The notes under the pieces were generated by a model, which was given only the letters and a program-made list of their open reading frames with translations, was not told where the DNA came from and searched no databases. Below are positions 34,883 through 42,101 of a stretch of DNA of 64,000 nucleotides, piece after piece (position 1 is the stretch's first letter; each line of letters begins with the position of its first letter). The translations under genes were made by a program, and so were the position numbers. Origin of the DNA: Butyricicoccus faecihominis (GTDB lineage Bacteria > Bacillota > Clostridia > Oscillospirales > Butyricicoccaceae); contig NZ_JANGCE010000014.1 in assembly GCF_024462775.1 (NCBI RefSeq), positions 22,027-86,026 on the forward strand. The letters are read 5' to 3'.

Positions 34883-36106
34883 ATGGTTTCGCGGTGGCTG
34901 CATCTTGCGCGGGGACAGGTACGCCTTCGGGTGACGGGCGCGAGCCTGACACGCTTTTTAAACGTCTGCGCGTCGCATGAGCTGACCCTGCGCCGGATGC
35001 GGCGCACCGCATGGAACGAGCTGACTTGTTTTATATCGGTGGAGGATTTTCGCGCGCTGCGGCGCTTCATGGGGCGCACGGGCTGCCGCGTACATATCGC
35101 TCAAAAGGCGGGCGTGCCGTTTTTGGCGGCGCGCTTGCGGCCGCGCACCGTGCTGTGGGGCGGCTTTGTTCTGTTCGCCGCGCTATGTTGGCTGATGATC
35201 ACCCGCGTTTGGGCGATCGAGCCGCATATCGACCCCGCCTTGCCGCGCGCCGCGGTCATGGAGGCGCTCGAGCGCGAGGGGGTGCGCATCGGCGCGTCGA
35301 AGGGCATGAATGTCAAACAGATCCGGTGGCGCGTGATGCAGCAAGTGCCCGAATTATCGTTTTTGTCGCTCAATATCAGCGGAAACCGGCTGACAATCGA
35401 GGCGACCGGCTCGGTCATGAAGCCGGAAATGCTGGATGAGGACGCGGTGGTCAAGGTTGTCGCCACGCGGGACGGCGTGGTGGAGCAAATGAACGTTTGG
35501 CAGGGCGCGCCGCTCGTTCGTCCCGGCGACGCGGTCGCGGTGGGGGACACGCTGGTGAGCGGCCTAGTGCCGCCCACGACCGAAACCGGCGGCTATCATT
35601 TGACCCACGCGCGCGGTGAAATCATGGCGCACACCACCTATGATGTGGATACCCGGCGCGCGCTGCAAACGGAAAAAAAGACCTATACCGGCAAGGTGAA
35701 AAAGCAGTATGCGCTGGTTTTTGGCTCGCACCGGCTAAATTTGTATTTTGGTAGTGGAATTGCAGGGGGAAGTTGTGATAAAATAATAGAAACAAAAACG
35801 GCGTGGCTGTCGGACAGCGTGGTATTCCCGGTGTCGCTCGTCCGGCAGACGTATGTGTATTACGAGCGGCAGCCGGAAGCGGCCGCCGCGGAGGACGCGG
35901 CCGCCGATATGGCGGCGCGCGTGCTCGCGCGGTTGGAAGCGGGCATGCAGGGAACGATCACCGGCGAGCGCCAGTCGTTTGACGAGCGGGACGGTGCGGT
36001 CACCCTGCATTTGCAGGCGCAGGCGATAGAGCAGATCGGCGCGGAAGCGCTCGATGACAGCGTAATCCCCGAAACACCGCCCGCACCCAGCGAGGATGCG
36101 CCGTAA
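34883..36106 (+). CDS. yqfD: Sporulation protein YqfD
   Basis: 407 residues. A cytoplasmic N-terminal domain (about 1-85) precedes one membrane helix (TVLWGGFVLFAALCWLMITRVWAI, about 90-113), then a long extracytoplasmic domain with a POTRA-like beginning (VMEALEREGVRIGASKGMNVKQI) and ARGEIMAHTTYDV. The C-terminus is Ala/Glu-rich (EAAAAEDAAADMAARVLARLEAG). It is a known sigma-E-dependent sporulation membrane protein and partner of yqfC. The DNA at about 35741-35795 is locally AT-rich. Confidence 0.9.
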   Translation: MVSRWLHLARGQVRLRVTGASLTRFLNVCASHELTLRRMRRTAWNELTCFISVEDFRALRRFMGRTGCRVHIAQKAGVPFLAARLRPRTVLWGGFVLFAALCWLMITRVWAIEPHIDPALPRAAVMEALEREGVRIGASKGMNVKQIRWRVMQQVPELSFLSLNISGNRLTIEATGSVMKPEMLDEDAVVKVVATRDGVVEQMNVWQGAPLVRPGDAVAVGDTLVSGLVPPTTETGGYHLTHARGEIMAHTTYDVDTRRALQTEKKTYTGKVKKQYALVFGSHRLNLYFGSGIAGGSCDKIIETKTAWLSDSVVFPVSLVRQTYVYYERQPEAAAAEDAAADMAARVLARLEAGMQGTITGERQSFDERDGAVTLHLQAQAIEQIGAEALDDSVIPETPPAPSEDAP

Positions 36107-36133
36107 TTGAAGCGCGCAGGAGGAAAATAACGG

Positions 36134-37156
36134 TTGTATAAGGAAAGAATTGATTTAGACGTTGGGACCATGCAGGAACTGTTCGGCGTGAACGATCAGA
36201 ACGTAAAAAAGCTGGAAAACGAGCTTGGCGTTTCTCTGCTCACGCGCGAGGGCATGGTGGAGCTTTCGGGCGAGGACGTGGCCGCCGTTAAAACGGCGGT
36301 GGAAACGCTTCGCACGCTGAACCGCATGGGCGAGCAGGGCGAAACGCTGGGCGAGTTCGCGGTTGACCGCGCGCTGGATTTCGTCCGCACCGGCTCGTCG
36401 GATGCGGCGGTGGAGGCCATGCGCGATACGATCGCGGTATCCTATAACGGCGCGCCGATCAAGTGCCGCACGGTCGGCCAGAAAAAATATGTGGAAGCGC
36501 TGCGGAACAATACCGTTACCATCAGCATCGGCCCCGCCGGCACAGGCAAGACCTACCTTGCGGTAGCGGTGGCCGTCGCGGCGCTCAAGGCGAAAAAGGT
36601 GGCAAAAATCGTGCTTTGCCGCCCCGCGGTAGAGGCGGGCGAAAAGCTGGGCTTTTTGCCGGGCGACCTGCAAAATAAAGTCGATCCCTATCTCCGTCCG
36701 CTGTACGACGCGCTGGAGGAACTTCTTGGCCGCGATACGATGGGCCGCTATTTGGAAACCGGCGTGATCGAGATCGCGCCGCTCGCCTATATGCGCGGGC
36801 GCACGCTGAAAAACAGCTTTGTCATCGCGGATGAATGCCAGAATATGATGCTCTCCTCCCATATCATGATCCTGACGCGTCTGGGCGAGGGCTCGAAAAT
36901 GGTGCTCACCGGCGATATCACGCAGATCGACCTGCCCGATCCGCGCGATTCCGGCCTGCGCGAGTGCGCGGAGATACTCTCCGGTATGGACGATATCGCG
37001 GTGATCCGTCTCTCCGGCGGCGATGTGATCCGCCATAAGCTGGTCGCGCAGATCGTCAAGGCGTTTGAGCAGCACGCGGCGGCCCGCAAAAGCACGGCTC
37101 CGTCCAAGAAGCCGACGCATCCGGCGCTATATACGCGCCACGCCAAGGGAAAATAA
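36134..37156 (+). CDS. phoH: PhoH-like ATPase
   Basis: 340 residues. A small N-terminal domain (about 1-115, KH-like in this family) precedes the P-loop IGPAGTGKTYLAVAVAVAAL (about 133-152), Walker B FVIADECQNMM and LTGDITQIDLP. The start is TTG 36134 preceded by AGGAGG at about 36118-36123; no ATG fits. PhoH acts with YbeY in RNA metabolism and is usually followed by pgpH and ybeY; here other genes intervene. A perfect terminator follows immediately. Confidence 0.95.
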   Translation: MYKERIDLDVGTMQELFGVNDQNVKKLENELGVSLLTREGMVELSGEDVAAVKTAVETLRTLNRMGEQGETLGEFAVDRALDFVRTGSSDAAVEAMRDTIAVSYNGAPIKCRTVGQKKYVEALRNNTVTISIGPAGTGKTYLAVAVAVAALKAKKVAKIVLCRPAVEAGEKLGFLPGDLQNKVDPYLRPLYDALEELLGRDTMGRYLETGVIEIAPLAYMRGRTLKNSFVIADECQNMMLSSHIMILTRLGEGSKMVLTGDITQIDLPDPRDSGLRECAEILSGMDDIAVIRLSGGDVIRHKLVAQIVKAFEQHAAARKSTAPSKKPTHPALYTRHAKGK

Positions 37157-37158
37157 CA

Positions 37159-37194
37159 AAAGAGCGTCCGGCGATTTTACGCCGGACGCTCTTT
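37159..37194. terminator. Terminator after phoH
   Basis: AAAGAGCGTCCGGC (37159-37172) pairs perfectly with 37181-37194; symmetrical A/T runs suit both converging genes. Confidence 0.85.
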
Positions 37195-37204
37195 GCGTTT
37201 ATGA

Positions 37205-37765
37205 TCATACCGTCAGATCGTCCAACAGTCTTCCTTGCGCGTCGTACACGCGGTAGGGCTCCGCTTCGGTCTCTGCGCCGATATCGTACAGAATGCGGCA
37301 GTTGCGGTAGGAAAAAATGCTCATGTCCTGTTCGCCATGCGTAACGGTTTCCGCCGCGCCGCTGTTCACGCGGCCTAGCGTGACGCGAAGCCGTACCTCC
37401 GGCAAATAGCATTCGCTCAGGGTGATGCTTTGCTCGTCCTCTTTCAGCTCGTGCGGCACGGCCGGACGGATGCCCGGCGCGATCGCGGCCACATTGTAGC
37501 CCCATAGCTGACACTGTAAAAACGCGCAGCTCAACAGACCCTGATCGTCGTAATAGAAAAGCACCTCGTACGGGGCGTGAAGCTCCTCCCGCACGATTTC
37601 GCCGGGGCCGCGGTTTTCCGCGTGGCGCGCGGTATAGCCGCGCAGCGCATCCTCCGGCGTGGCGCCGTCGGGGAGCATGGCGGAAACGATGAGGAAGAAC
37701 AGCAGCGCGCACGGAAGCAGCACAAAGATCACACAAATGCGCCGTTTATTTTTCACAGCAACCAT
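37205..37765 (-). CDS. Membrane-anchored protein of unknown function
   Basis: 186 residues. Basic N-terminus MVAVKNKRR then one hydrophobic helix (ICVIFVLLPCALLFFLIVSAML, about 10-31), so an exported or membrane-anchored protein. The rest contains YEVLFYYDDQGLLSCAFLQC and GYNVAAIAPGIRP and ends with YRVYDAQGRLLDDLTV. I do not recognise a family. GAGGG lies 10 bases before ATG 37765. It converges on phoH and is inserted, with the following GNAT gene, where pgpH normally stands. Confidence 0.65.
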   Translation of the reverse strand: MVAVKNKRRICVIFVLLPCALLFFLIVSAMLPDGATPEDALRGYTARHAENRGPGEIVREELHAPYEVLFYYDDQGLLSCAFLQCQLWGYNVAAIAPGIRPAVPHELKEDEQSITLSECYLPEVRLRVTLGRVNSGAAETVTHGEQDMSIFSYRNCRILYDIGAETEAEPYRVYDAQGRLLDDLTV

Positions 37766-37941
37766 GGAAAACAGCCCTCTTTTCTGTTACGGACGAATGG
37801 CGGGGCTTATATATACACTGCAATTTATGATACAGCCATTATATCACCGTTATGAAAAACAGCAATAGCAGCTTGGTTACAATTTCACTCGCTATGCGTA
37901 AATTGACGGAGCGGTTGGTCTTAATAAGCGGTTCTCGTTAT

Positions 37942-37970
37942 TTGACATTTGCGTGGGCGGAGATTAAAAT
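37942..37970 (+). promoter_or_regulatory. Sigma-A promoter upstream of the GNAT gene
   Basis: TTGACA (37942-37947), 17-base spacer, TAAAAT (37965-37970). It predicts a 120-base untranslated leader (about 37978-38099) with no recognised riboswitch. The gap 37766-38099 holds nothing else that I can support. Confidence 0.65.
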
Positions 37971-38099
37971 AGTTGCGAACTCGACTGCAAATTTTCCGTG
38001 TCGGACGAGTCGCAATAGACTGATCACGTAAACGCTTTGCTTGAGGGGCGGCTGATTAGGTGAACTGACCGGACCGAAGCCGTAGAGGTATCAACAAAT

Positions 38100-38480
38100 A
38101 TGGAATATAAAGTGAATGACAGCGAAATGAGCGCGTCGGCGTTTATCCCTTTTGTCAATCAAATATGGCCGGGGAATTATGATGTGGAGAAAACACAAGT
38201 CGCGTTATCGAAAACATTGAATATCTGCGCTTATGATGAAAACGTTCTTGTGGGATGTCTGCGAATCCTTACAGACGGTTATTATTTCGGAACCATAACG
38301 GAGCTGCTCGTTCTTCCGGCATATCGGAAGCAAGGTGTTGGCAGCGAGCTGCTCCGGCTTGCCAAGGCTCACACACCGACTATGCTATATTTTGGCGCAC
38401 AGCCGGGGTTAGAATCGTTCTACGAAAAAAACGGATGCCAAAGAAGTTTGCAATCCTTTATTATGGAAAAGGAAAAATAG
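38100..38480 (+). CDS. GNAT N-acetyltransferase, small
   Basis: 126 residues, close to the minimum for the fold. The acetyl-CoA loop is LVLPAYRKQGVGSELLRLAKAHT (about 71-93), preceded by GTITELLVLP and followed by the C-terminal FGAQPGLESFYEKNGCQR. AGAGGT lies 11 bases before ATG 38100. The composition is lower in GC than its neighbours, consistent with transfer. The substrate is unknown. Confidence 0.85.
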   Translation: MEYKVNDSEMSASAFIPFVNQIWPGNYDVEKTQVALSKTLNICAYDENVLVGCLRILTDGYYFGTITELLVLPAYRKQGVGSELLRLAKAHTPTMLYFGAQPGLESFYEKNGCQRSLQSFIMEKEK

Positions 38481-38586
38481 CTGCTGAAGCGGGATTCGCA
38501 AGGGGAATATCGCTTTCAATAGGTACCAACCGCCTGTATGGGGATGTAAAAAAGGAATAGCGGCACGGAACGGCATGCTTTGATAT

Positions 38587-38634
38587 GCGCCCTCCATGTT
38601 GACAGCTGCTTTCACTGTCTCTCATAGAGGGCGC
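38587..38634 (+). other. Imperfect stem-loop after the GNAT gene
   Basis: GCGCCCTC (38587-38594) pairs with GAGGGCGC (38627-38634), with an inner GACAG/CTGTC pair. It may end the GNAT transcript; the 464-base gap 38481-38944 otherwise holds the tandem palindromic repeats. Confidence 0.45.
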
Positions 38635-38703
38635 AAATCATTTTAGGCCGGACCGTCTTTTTTTATTTTTCGGCGGCTCAGGTATTCAAAAAACGGGGAA
38701 AAT

Positions 38704-38916
38704 GCGGTATAATAGGTGCAAAGCACCTATTATACTCGGATTCAATCAATTATACCGCCAGCGGCGCCTATCGGATGCACGAGACCTCACGTTTGCCTTG
38801 CCGCTGTGGTATAATAGCCGCAAAACGGCTACTATACCCGGATTAAATTCATTATACCATCAGCGGCGCTTAGATGCGTTTTGACTCTTCGGAATTGCTT
38901 GCCGCTGTGGTATAAT
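38704..38916. repeat. Tandem palindromic repeat array with TATAAT boxes, about 101-bp period
   Basis: TATAAT recurs at 38708, 38810 and 38911. Unit 1 (38704-38758) has GCGGTATAAT/ATTATACCGC ends and a perfect 13-bp inner hairpin (38707-38719 with 38723-38735). Unit 2 (38800-38867) has GCCGCTGTGGTATAAT and its near-complement ATTATACCATCAGCGGC plus an inner hairpin. The third copy is only the left end (38901-38916). No coding capacity. Confidence 0.75.
38911..38916 (+). promoter_or_regulatory. Likely -10 box of ybeY-dgkA-era-recO, borrowed from a repeat
   Basis: TATAAT 29 bases upstream of the ybeY ATG, inside the third repeat end; the -35 region is weak (TTCGGA at 17-base spacing). Identical boxes stand 101 and 203 bases further upstream. 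Confidence 0.5.
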
Positions 38917-38944
38917 AGCCATACTATCTTTGGGGGTTACAGAT

Positions 38945-39433
38945 ATGGTATATCAAATCAGCGTGGCTTTTGAAACGGCGGTGCAGGAAGAAGAGCAGGT
39001 GCGGGAGTTGATCGAAACCTGCGCCAAGCGCGTGCTCGAAAGCGAGCAGGTGCCGTTTGCGGCCGCGATCGATGTGACCGTGGTGGACGCGGAAACCATC
39101 CGCGAGGTCAACCGCGAATACCGCGAAAAGGATACCGTGACCGATGTGCTCTCGTTTCCGATGTACGAGTTTCTGAACGGTGCGCCGCAGGAAAATCTGG
39201 AGACCGATCCCGGCACCGGCTGCGTCATGCTGGGCGATATGATGCTGTGTTATACGCGCGCGGTGGAGCAGGCGGAAACGTTCGGCCATTCGCCCGCGCG
39301 GGAATGCGGCTACCTGACCACGCATTCCGTGCTGCACCTGCTCGGCTATGACCACGAGCGGAATGAGGAAGACACCCGGCTGATGCGCGAGAAGGAGGAG
39401 TTGAGCCTCGCCTTTCTGGGGCTGAGCAGGTGA
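38945..39433 (+). CDS. ybeY: Endoribonuclease YbeY
   Basis: 162 residues. The zinc site HSVLHLLGYDHE (H-x3-H-x5-H, about 126-137) and the EKDTVTDVLSFPM motif are diagnostic. YbeY matures 16S rRNA ends and controls ribosome quality. ATG 38945 is preceded by GGGGG at a suitable distance. It begins the tightly packed ybeY-dgkA-era-recO unit and overlaps dgkA by 4 bases (GTGA). Confidence 0.96.
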   Translation: MVYQISVAFETAVQEEEQVRELIETCAKRVLESEQVPFAAAIDVTVVDAETIREVNREYREKDTVTDVLSFPMYEFLNGAPQENLETDPGTGCVMLGDMMLCYTRAVEQAETFGHSPARECGYLTTHSVLHLLGYDHERNEEDTRLMREKEELSLAFLGLSR

Positions 39434-39906
39434 GCGATATGAAAAAGGAAATCCGAAAGCTGCATGAAAGCTTTTTAAACGCTTTTCGCGGTCTGGCGCT
39501 CTGCATCCACAGCGAACGCAACTTTCGCGTGCACATGGTCGCCGCGCTTTATGTGACCCTGTTCGCGCTGATCGGGCGCGCCACCACGGCCGAGGGGGCG
39601 ATTCTCTGCATTTGCTTTGGGCTGACCATGGGGGCGGAGCTGATGAACACCGCCATTGAACGCCTTTGCGATAAGCAGACAAGCGGCTACGACCAAATGG
39701 TACGCAACGCGAAGGATATCGCGGCGGCGGCCGTTTTTGTGTGCGCGGCCGCATGCGCGATCATCGGCCTTGTGCTGTTCCTTGGCGAGGGTCTGCTCAG
39801 TGAAGCGCTTGCGTACTTAGGCGCCCGCCCGTGGGCGGCCGGGGCGGTGGTCGTATCCGTGCCGTTTGCCCTGCTTTTTATTTTTAAATATGGGAGAATA
39901 CAATGA
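39430..39906 (+). CDS. dgkA: Diacylglycerol/undecaprenol kinase
   Basis: 158 residues: three hydrophobic helices and the signature GAELMNTAIERLCDK (about 69-83). In Firmicutes this enzyme phosphorylates undecaprenol for wall synthesis. The start is GTG 39430, overlapping ybeY by 4 bases; ATG 39439 is possible. The C-terminus is longer than usual, with an extra hydrophobic helix (WAAGAVVVSVPFALLFIF). cdd, often between dgkA and era, is absent here. Confidence 0.93.
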   Translation: MSDMKKEIRKLHESFLNAFRGLALCIHSERNFRVHMVAALYVTLFALIGRATTAEGAILCICFGLTMGAELMNTAIERLCDKQTSGYDQMVRNAKDIAAAAVFVCAAACAIIGLVLFLGEGLLSEALAYLGARPWAAGAVVVSVPFALLFIFKYGRIQ

Positions 39907-40796
39907 AAATTACCAAAACAGCGGTCGTTTCGATCGTGGGCCGGCCAAACGTCGGCAAATCAACGCTGACGAATAAGCTGGTCGGCCAGAAGGTCGCCAT
40001 CGTTTCCAATAAACCGCAGACGACGCGCACGCGCATCACCGGCCTTTTGAACAAAAACGATACTCAGTACGTCTTTATGGATACACCCGGCCTGCACAAG
40101 CCCCGCTCCCGTCTGGGCGATTTTATGTGCAAGGTGGTCACGGATACGGTGTCCGAGGTCGACGCGGCGGCGCTCGTGGTCGAACCGATTGCGAACATCG
40201 GCCCGGCGGAGCAAACGCTGATCGATCAGATCAAGGCGACCCACATGCCCGCCGTGCTGGTCATCAACAAGATCGATACCGTGAAAAAGGAAGAACTGCT
40301 CGCCGTGATCGCGGTCTACGCCGCGGCGCATGAATTCGAGGCCATCGTGCCGGTCTCCGCCCGCACGGGCGAAGGGCTGGACGAATTTTTGGCGGAGATC
40401 GATAAATACGCTATCGACGGCCCGCAGCTGTTCCCGGAGGAAATGGTTTCCGACCAGCCGGAGCGTCAGCTCGTCGCCGAGATCGTCCGCGAAAAGATGC
40501 TGCGCCTACTCGACCGCGAGGTGCCGCACGGCATCGCCGTGGGGATCGAGCGCTGGAACGAGCGGGAGGACGGCCTGATCGAGATCAGCGCCGTGATCTA
40601 CTGTGAAAAGAACAGCCATAAGGGTATTATCATCGGCAAACAGGGCGCAATGCTCAAGGAGATCGGCAAGCTCGCGCGCGTCGATATGGAGCGCATGCTG
40701 GATACCAAGGTGTTCTTGGAGCTTTGGGTCAAGGTCAAGGAAAACTGGCGCAACAACCAGTATCAGATGCGCAACTTCGGGTACGAGGATTCCTAA
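39903..40796 (+). CDS. era: GTPase Era
   Basis: 297 residues. G1 GRPNVGKST, G2 region TTRTRITG, G3 DTPGLH and G4 NKID all present, followed by the KH domain GIIIGKQGAMLKEIGKLARVDME. Era binds the 3' end of 16S rRNA in 30S assembly. It overlaps dgkA by 4 bases (ATGA) and directly abuts recO. Confidence 0.97.
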   Translation: MKITKTAVVSIVGRPNVGKSTLTNKLVGQKVAIVSNKPQTTRTRITGLLNKNDTQYVFMDTPGLHKPRSRLGDFMCKVVTDTVSEVDAAALVVEPIANIGPAEQTLIDQIKATHMPAVLVINKIDTVKKEELLAVIAVYAAAHEFEAIVPVSARTGEGLDEFLAEIDKYAIDGPQLFPEEMVSDQPERQLVAEIVREKMLRLLDREVPHGIAVGIERWNEREDGLIEISAVIYCEKNSHKGIIIGKQGAMLKEIGKLARVDMERMLDTKVFLELWVKVKENWRNNQYQMRNFGYEDS

Positions 40797-41561
40797 ATGG
40801 CCGAGGTCAAGCTGCGCGCGCTCGGCCTGCGCGAAACGGATTTCGGCGATTATGACCGGTATCTGACCGCGCTGACCGAGGAAGGCCGCAAAATAGAGAT
40901 CCTTTGCAAAAACGCGCGGCGCGGCAATCAGGGCAAGACGATCGCGGCGCGGCAGTTTTGCTTTGCCGAATTCGTACTGCGCGAGCGCGGGGGGCGTTTT
41001 ACCCTACAGGAAGCCTCGATCGTGCGTGATTTTTTTGCGATCGCGGAGGATATCGAGGCGTACGCACTGGCCTGTTATCTGTGCGAGCTGACGAACACGC
41101 TGACCGACGAGAGCGAGGAAAGCCCCGCGCTTTGCCGCATGCTGCTCGGCGCGCTGACCGCGCTTTGCGCCGGCAAGCGGGCAAAAAACTTGGTAAAGGC
41201 CGCGTTTGAATGGCGCGCCATGGCCGAAAGCGGCTACGCGCCCGATCTGTCCGCCTGCGGCGTTTGCGGCAGGGTGATCGAAACCCCGCCCGTTTTCTTT
41301 TCCGTCCGCGCCGGGCAGGCGGCGGATGAAGCCTGCGCCCGCCGGATCGGCGGCGACTACGCGCGCCTGTCCGAAGGCGCGCTGCGCGCCTTGCTACATG
41401 TGCTGACAAGCGAAGCGCGCCGGGTGTATGCCTTTGCGCTTTCAGGCCCCGCCGCCGCGCAGTTCTGTGAACTGGCGGAACAGTATACCCTTTATCATCT
41501 GGGCCGCGGATTCGACAGCCTGAAATTTTATCGATCGCTTTGCCCGCCGGTTTTTGGTTAA
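40797..41561 (+). CDS. recO: DNA repair protein RecO
   Basis: 254 residues: N-terminal OB fold (VKLRALGLRETDFGDYDRYLTALTEEGRK) and a C-terminal helical domain with CGVCGR and a later Cys (DEACARR), a partial zinc site. RecO loads RecA via RecFOR. The ATG lies on the base after the era stop. The last gene of the conserved cluster, followed 18 bases later by a small membrane protein. Confidence 0.92.
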   Translation: MAEVKLRALGLRETDFGDYDRYLTALTEEGRKIEILCKNARRGNQGKTIAARQFCFAEFVLRERGGRFTLQEASIVRDFFAIAEDIEAYALACYLCELTNTLTDESEESPALCRMLLGALTALCAGKRAKNLVKAAFEWRAMAESGYAPDLSACGVCGRVIETPPVFFSVRAGQAADEACARRIGGDYARLSEGALRALLHVLTSEARRVYAFALSGPAAAQFCELAEQYTLYHLGRGFDSLKFYRSLCPPVFG

Positions 41562-41579
41562 GCTAGGGGGAGATTTAAG

Positions 41580-41963
41580 ATGAAGCTCTCGTTACGCTGG
41601 AATTTTATCACGCTCGCCGCGCTGGACGCAGCGGCGCTGCTTTTTTGGGCGGCGGGCTGGGAAGCCGGTATCGTTCTGGGCGTATCGGCGGTTGCCATCC
41701 TGATCGAAATGTTTTGGAGCGTACACAACGCGATGAACGATCTCAAGCGCAATGTGCCCAACGAAGAATATCAAAAACTGGCGGCGCGGGGATTATTTTA
41801 CGGCAGTATGGCGGGAAGTATTTGGTTGATGTTTCCCATGCTACGGAACACGAGCAAAACAACGCGTCGCATTTATCGCATTTGGCGACTGTTTGGGCTG
41901 GCTGTGATCATATCTTTGTTGTTGCTGCTTGCCGCGTATGGCGTACTGGGCGATATACTTTGA
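41580..41963 (+). CDS. Small membrane protein of unknown function
   Basis: 127 residues with four hydrophobic stretches (FITLAALDAAALLFWAAG; IVLGVSAVAILIEMFW; GSMAGSIWLMFPML; LFGLAVIISLLLLLAAYGV). GGGGGAG lies just upstream of ATG 41580. It follows recO by 18 bases and is probably co-transcribed. No family recognised. Confidence 0.7.
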   Translation: MKLSLRWNFITLAALDAAALLFWAAGWEAGIVLGVSAVAILIEMFWSVHNAMNDLKRNVPNEEYQKLAARGLFYGSMAGSIWLMFPMLRNTSKTTRRIYRIWRLFGLAVIISLLLLLAAYGVLGDIL

Positions 41964-42014
41964 AGAGTTAGGCGTTAGAAAGCAGGCGTTAAAATATGGT
42001 ATCGCGCAAAGCAA

Positions 42015-42085
42015 GATGATTAGTTGGCCGCCTTCGGCGGCACCCTCCATTCCTAACTCCTAACTCCTAATTCCTAATTCCTAAC
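42015..42085. repeat. TAGGAATTAG-type repeat upstream of mutS2
   Basis: A GCCGCC-TTC-GGCGGC hairpin (42023-42037) followed by a run of CTAACTCCTAATTCC variants at 42052-42085. Similar pieces occur in the element after uvrC (46854-46959). It fills the gap between the small membrane protein gene and mutS2. Confidence 0.6.
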
Positions 42086-42101
42086 TACAATGAGGTTTAC
42101 C

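Noticed and set aside
38704..38916. CRISPR-like array
   Set aside because: The units are palindromic repeats with about 101-bp period and related, not unique, spacers; no cas genes.
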